Position numbers and translations under genes: made by a program. 64,000 nt of DNA from Papilionanthe hookeriana x Papilionanthe teres. Lineage: Eukaryota > Streptophyta > Magnoliopsida > Asparagales > Orchidaceae. Under the pieces are notes generated by a model. It was not told the origin of the DNA. It did not search any database and worked only from the letters and a program-made list of their open reading frames with translations. Of the stretch, positions 59,901 through 64,000 are shown piece by piece (within the stretch, counting starts at the first letter, position 1; the number at the start of each line of letters is the position of its first letter). The stretch is taken from assembly GCA_022702705.1 (NCBI GenBank), contig CM040424.1, positions 75,891,452-75,955,451 of the forward strand, given 5' to 3'.

Positions 59901-60300
59901 AAATATAAGGTTGATACTTACCTCTAAATCACATAAAGGCTTCAAAAGAATTTCTTTCATACAACACAAGAGATGGTAAAAGCAACCTGAATCTTTGAGA
60001 TTTTTTGAAAGTTTTTATGAAGGATAACACAACTTTCCTCTGTTAAGTCAATTGTCTTAAAATCTTTTAGTTTTTATTTCTTGTTTGGGATATCCTTCAT
60101 AAATTTAACATTGCCAGACATTTGTCCTAAAGCTTAATAAAATGGGGTGTAAATTATAAGCTTGTTGAACACATATATAAATCTGTAGAATTGCTGGTCT
60201 AACACATGCTTCTGGAGTCTCTGTAGAAAAAGTGATGATGATCACTCTAGCACTATTCCAGGAGGTGAGGGGTTTTTATTAAGTATGGGATATATTTTTT
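56850..60300 (-). mobile_element. Second Athila-like gypsy remnant, minus strand, internally deleted
   Basis: On the minus strand the sequence from about 60190 to 59800 matches the linker and protease zone of Athila (GNVKFMKDIPNKK, DFKTIDLTEESCVIL, then a broken cysteine/Asp region and REARPTMMTQLLANR). Then GACAATAAATCAAGTGCTACTTGGGAC (about 59645-59615) resembles the conserved block downstream of integrase, so RT and integrase appear to be missing. A polypurine-like tract (reverse of TTCCCCATACTT, about 58308-58319) precedes a probable LTR spanning about 58305 down to 56850. That LTR has ATTACTTGATCGACACATATACTTG, similar to the LTR end at 4385-4415. Limits are approximate. Confidence 0.55.
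56896..56952. repeat. TA dinucleotide microsatellite
   Basis: About 28 TA units near the end of the probable minus-strand LTR. This is the same relative place as the TA runs in the LTRs at 10612 and 15411. Confidence 0.95.
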
Positions 60301-60558
60301 TTGTAAGTTTTTCAGACTCTGGTTCATCTTTTTTACCATGGTCATCCTTAACAAATTTCTGCAACTCCTTCCTACTCTTAATTCTAATGGCATTGCACTA
60401 TTCCATATCTTGGTCATTTGGATTCACCTATATGTTACTTTCTTTTTACAAGCTCCATATCTTATTTTGTCTCATCAAGCTATATTTCATATCATTATGT
60501 TATTTATTCTTTTTTGGTTTTGGGCTTTAGTTTGTTTGTGTTATATTAGGCGAAGTCA

Positions 60559-60591
<33 letters not shown>

Positions 60592-61655
60592 TAGTATTGT
60601 GGCTACCTATATAATCGTTTGTTTTAACATAATCCATTGATATTTATTGACCATTTTAGAACACCCATTAACCACCATCACACATGCTGACATCTGCTTC
60701 TTAATTTAACTTGTTAGCTTATCATCTCACTTACATATTCATCCATTCTCATTTTCCTTATCTATTGAATTCAATTCAAAGGGCTAGAGCCTTCTAATTG
60801 TCTAAAATGTTCTTAATAGTTGATCTCCATTTTGATTTAAGATTAACACAAATGTTCATCATTTGTTGTCATAACAAGAAAAGACTTAAATGTGAAAAAG
60901 AAATGCAAACCATTCATTTTTTTGATAAGTTCGCTCCATGTAAATTTTAGATCTCAATAAAAAAAAATATTGTGAAAATTACTATGCTTTTAAATAGCAA
61001 TTCAACATGGTAGAATAACACGATGATACATAACATTCAAATCCCCACAATCCATGCAAACAATTCTGAAATTGGAGTACAATGCGGTGATAATATATGA
61101 TTCACTCAGCGTATCCATTTAATTAGCTCAATACGCAATCAAAAGTTGGAACTTCATGACTTGACCATCATGACATGCCCTTGTTATTAGCTCTGACCTC
61201 AATCAAACGACAATAGCTTAGATATTAAAATGAATTAGTATAAGATACTATAAATAAGATTATCATTGATTATAGTAGGATCCAAATCTTTTTCACCAAA
61301 TATATAATTTATATGAACATTCAAGGTCTTATAAACCAGACCATTTTCATGTTCTCCTGATCAAAATTTAGGATTGAGAATAGAGAAAGTTGTGGAATCT
61401 GATCCCATTCAAATAGGTAAAAAATACTCATTGATCAAAAACTGTAGTGTAATGCCAAACTTATCTATTGCTCATTACCTTCTATATTACAATTATTTCT
61501 CAATTTCTTTCCTCCTTTATATTACAATTATGTAGTAATACAGACTATTTGACTATTATCTTGATTTAAAATCCTCCTGAATTTATGAAATATTGAGCTT
61601 CTCTCTAACCTTAAATATGATGAGTTAAAATTTTATTCCAATAATAAATGTTAGA
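60301..61655. other. AT-rich intergenic DNA
   Basis: Contains a CA microsatellite (60560-60590) and short hydrophobic chance ORFs (60285-60640). No gene, RNA or transposon ends are recognised. Confidence 0.45.
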
Positions 61656-61862
61656 GAGATTTACACATCTAATGCCTAAATTTCAATCTTAAAATATCCC
61701 TCACCTTACTTATGCATGAAAATATATATTTCATTTTTTTGAAGTTAAATTTATGATATTTATGATTCAATATTATAAATATGGACCGGATAGATGCAAA
61801 TAGTAAAGTTAGGACTTAGATATGTAAATCCAATGAATGGATGGGTATGCATGTAAATTCTC
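61656..61862. mobile_element. MITE, CATGCATGTAAAT-ended family
   Basis: The left end GAGATTTACACATCTAATGCC and right end GGGTATGCATGTAAATTCTC are inverse in outline. The interior is AT-rich with TTATGCATGAAAATA. No ORF. Confidence 0.5.
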
Positions 61863-62034
61863 ATGATAAATAATTATATTACTAAAATATTTTTTTAACT
61901 TTGTATAGAGTGAAATAAGATCAAAGGGGAGCTCCGACCAAACCGGTTTGAATGGAACTGAACCGGTCGATTCAAACCGTATCCTACCGATTCAACCGTC
62001 CGAACTTTAAACCGCTTTTCTCATCCTTTACACA

Positions 62035-62043
62035 AAACCCTAA
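62035..62043 (+). promoter_or_regulatory. telo-box AAACCCTAA upstream of the right-hand gene
   Basis: AAACCCTAA, continued as AACCCT to 62048, lies about 500 bp upstream of the likely start codon in a GC-richer block that looks like a core promoter or 5' UTR. The same element precedes the PPR gene start at 20636. Confidence 0.5.
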
Positions 62044-62512
62044 ACCCTGAGAGCGAATTATCCCCAAACCATTAGTGGTCCGCAGAACAAAATATCTGTG
62101 CTTGTGTGTCGTCCTCTCCACCGTTCGCCATCGTTTTGATTCTGCTTTCTTACTTCACTGCTCCAGTTTCATGGTTTTAGAAACCGAAATGTTTGGATAA
62201 TTGATGTAGTGATGGGCGACGATGGAGCTCGTTTGATTGGAACTCGAAGGACGAGGCGGCGCTAGCGGAGTGCCGGTCGCCGGGTAGAAATTTACTCGGA
62301 TTTTGAATTCGCTGAGATTTATGGTAATTATTGTACTTCCCAAAGATAATGGGGTGAATTCGCTCATTTGTCTTCGTTCAGATTCTTTTTTTACGAATTT
62401 TTTGGTTAAGGTTATGTTTTGATTTTGAAGGTAAATATTTGGCGCAGGGGTGGTTTTGAGAGGTGCCGTGGCATCGTCAAACAAGCCAAGATATTGTTTG
62501 TAAACCCAAGTG

Positions 62513-62544
62513 ATGGGGAAAAGGATGAGCGGATGAGCGGCTGA
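62513..62544 (+). promoter_or_regulatory. Overlapping upstream ORFs ahead of the right-hand gene
   Basis: uORF1 (62513-62536) reads Met-Gly-Lys-Arg-Met-Ser-Gly-stop. uORF2 (62533-62544) reads Met-Ser-Gly-stop and overlaps the end of uORF1 as ATGA. The stop of uORF2 overlaps the main ATG as TGATG (main ATG 62544-62546). If transcribed, this chain could reduce translation or rely on reinitiation. It depends on 62544 being the true start. Confidence 0.5.
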
Positions 62545-62790
62545 TGGTGAGGAGTAAAAAGTTCAAGAAAGGCTCTTTGAGCCGTGGTGGAACGGAATCT
62601 CGGGCTTCAAGTCGGAAGCATGGGAAGAACGGTTGCATTGTTGCGGATTGTGGAGAAAAGAATCGGCTCGTTCGGTTTCAGTCTTTTCTCTCCAAGGAAT
62701 ACATTATCACTAAAATTTTCCGCAAGGATGGTCCAGCCCTGGGATTGGAGTTTGATCCTCCTCCTGCAAATGCTAGGCATGGTCTTACCG
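62544..62790 (+). CDS. First coding exon of a gene running off the window, possibly homeobox-DDT (RLT-type)
   Basis: The frame from 62544 is open to 62948, but the coding part probably ends at a GTATAT donor at 62791. The frame beyond is less gene-like. The N-terminus is very basic (RSKKFKKGSLSRGG). A block then follows with CIVADCGEKNRLV, FLSKEYIITKIFRKDGPALG and LEFDPPP. The FRKDGP-LG-EFD pattern recalls a conserved motif of plant RLT/homeobox-DDT proteins, which act with ISWI-type chromatin remodellers. I recall this from memory and cannot align it. No DDT or homeodomain lies within the window and I could not find a convincing second exon before 64000. The gene itself is likely; the family is tentative. 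Confidence 0.45.
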
Positions 62791-64000
62791 GTATATTTTA
62801 CTCCCTGTTAATTGAACCTCGCAAATATTTGTTCTCTTTGAAATGGAACAATCAAAATGAGTCTGGATTGCTGAAACTGGTGCTAGTGCATCTATATTAC
62901 TTTAATTTGATGATATCACACCATGGGAGGGAAGGATTTTCATTCTGATGTTAATAATTGAGAAGGAGAAAGTAGATAGAGGGGTTTAACTTAGATAGAA
63001 GATGGGGTTGGGATATGAGAATTGGGAGGAATGGAGTTAAAAATGGAATAAGGGAATAGATAGACGGATATTGATTTTGATGACTAAAGATTGGAACGAG
63101 GGAGCTGGTAAATTCAGTGACATGAAGCAGAGTGGGTGGGTGGAGATTAGTGAATTCATATAGGAACGAGGGAGAGTGGGATTTTAATTCTCATTGTGGA
63201 AGTTTTGATGAGTGCTTACACTAGAGGAACTGTAAGTAATCCGAGCATAGTCAGTGTCCTGCATATCATTGGATCGATATTCCTAGGACATAAGCACAAC
63301 CATATTGATAGAAGTAATTACAAAAATGTTGTATGGAATAACCATTTAAATATGAATCAATGTAAATGAAAAAAATTGTCTTTTGTTGTCCCACGTGATG
63401 TCTAGCCACCATGGCTTAAGAAAATTATTTTTTATCTTTGAGCAACTGTATATTTACTCATTCATTAACCAGAGATATCTCATTTCTTGAACTAATGCTA
63501 CATTCTACAACTAACATAGCCAAACATAAATGGAATTTTCAAACTGAACTAATGCAGGGCGTCATTGATGCGGCAACAATCGCTTGATCCCCGATCTGGA
63601 CCAAACTAGTCCAAGTTTTGGAAGCGCGGATCGACCCTCCTAGCCTTAGGAATTTCCACCTAAGGTAGTGGGGCCACTCCGAGTTACATTCTCTTTGGTG
63701 ATGTTTTAGGTTTGAGTTTTTGTGTGTGTTAGTTTGGGAAAGCTGCCGCAATCTCCTTCTAGGGCTGTATCAAATGGTTCGAGTGGTGCTCTGACTGTAT
63801 ATTGCTCCTGAGGTGGTGATTTGTATTTTCTCTCCCCATCCTCTTTCACTTCCACTTCACCCCTTTGTCGTCGTTGTCATTATCCAATGATGCAACCTTC
63901 CTGAGCGGCAACCTTGTTGCCTTTTCTGTATTATAGCTGCCCAAAAAGTTGTCTTCCATCATTCAAGCCTGTTCCCCCTTGCCGCAACCCCTTTCCCTCG
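62791..64000 (+). other. Probable intron 1 of the right-hand gene and unassigned DNA
   Basis: T- and G-rich sequence without convincing exons. A GC-richer patch at 63556-63780 (after an AATGCAG) gives broken frames on both strands and could be an old repeat. The last 200 bases are C/T-rich. Confidence 0.35.

Noticed and set aside
60285..60640. Overlapping hydrophobic ORFs of 81 and 100 codons
   Set aside because: T-rich sequence naturally yields Phe/Leu-rich frames, and one runs into a CA microsatellite; no domain is visible.
63539..63751. A 70-codon minus-strand ORF near the right edge
   Set aside because: No start context or motif; the plus strand also has broken frames, so coding on either strand is unsupported.

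Overview
The window is nuclear DNA from a flowering plant. Genes are sparse and carry introns, and most of the rest is decayed transposons: Ty3/gypsy (Athila-like and chromovirus-like), a Ty1/copia scrap, RTE and L1 LINEs, a SINE, hAT and Tourist-like MITEs. There are also long AT/GT microsatellites and a satellite array. The pentatricopeptide gene is GC-rich at its 5' end and AT-richer towards its 3' end. That gradient is commonest in monocots, so I lean weakly to a monocot. I see no bacterial, organellar, rRNA or CRISPR features.

Layout. 1-2.85 kb: AT-rich DNA, a GC-rich patch that may be the 5' end of a minus-strand gene, and a MITE. 2.86-15.5 kb: a decayed Athila-like element with two direct LTRs. 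An RTE LINE sits in its pol gene with a clean 16-bp target duplication, and a third LTR lies in opposite orientation, forming a ~2 kb inverted repeat. 17.05-19.43 kb: a minisatellite built on a 39-bp unit, mostly as 78-bp dimers. 20.65-22.39 kb: a P-class PPR gene. 24.9-28.2 kb: a minus-strand gypsy remnant. 28.2-34.1 kb: intergenic DNA with MITEs, a ~320-bp TG/TA microsatellite and a Tourist-like MITE.

34.15-54.39 kb: one gene of eight exons whose 1,017-nt coding sequence splices in frame to a 338-residue AKR2-type ankyrin protein, a chaperone for chloroplast outer-envelope proteins. Two of its introns exceed 6 kb and hold LINE, copia and hAT insertions. 54.86-56.2 kb: a SINE with a 12-bp target duplication, and a SMART/TRIM-like element carrying a hAT MITE with an 8-bp target duplication. 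56.85-60.3 kb: a second, minus-strand Athila-like remnant that appears to have lost RT and integrase. 62.0 kb to the end: the promoter and first coding exon of another gene, possibly a homeobox-DDT (RLT-type) regulator, with overlapping tiny upstream ORFs.

The three genes do not form a pathway in any sense shown here, although PPR and AKR2 proteins both serve organelles. I did not find a convincing new biological system. The most informative observations are the nested insertions with exact target duplications, the inverted LTR pair, the satellite and the uORF chain.
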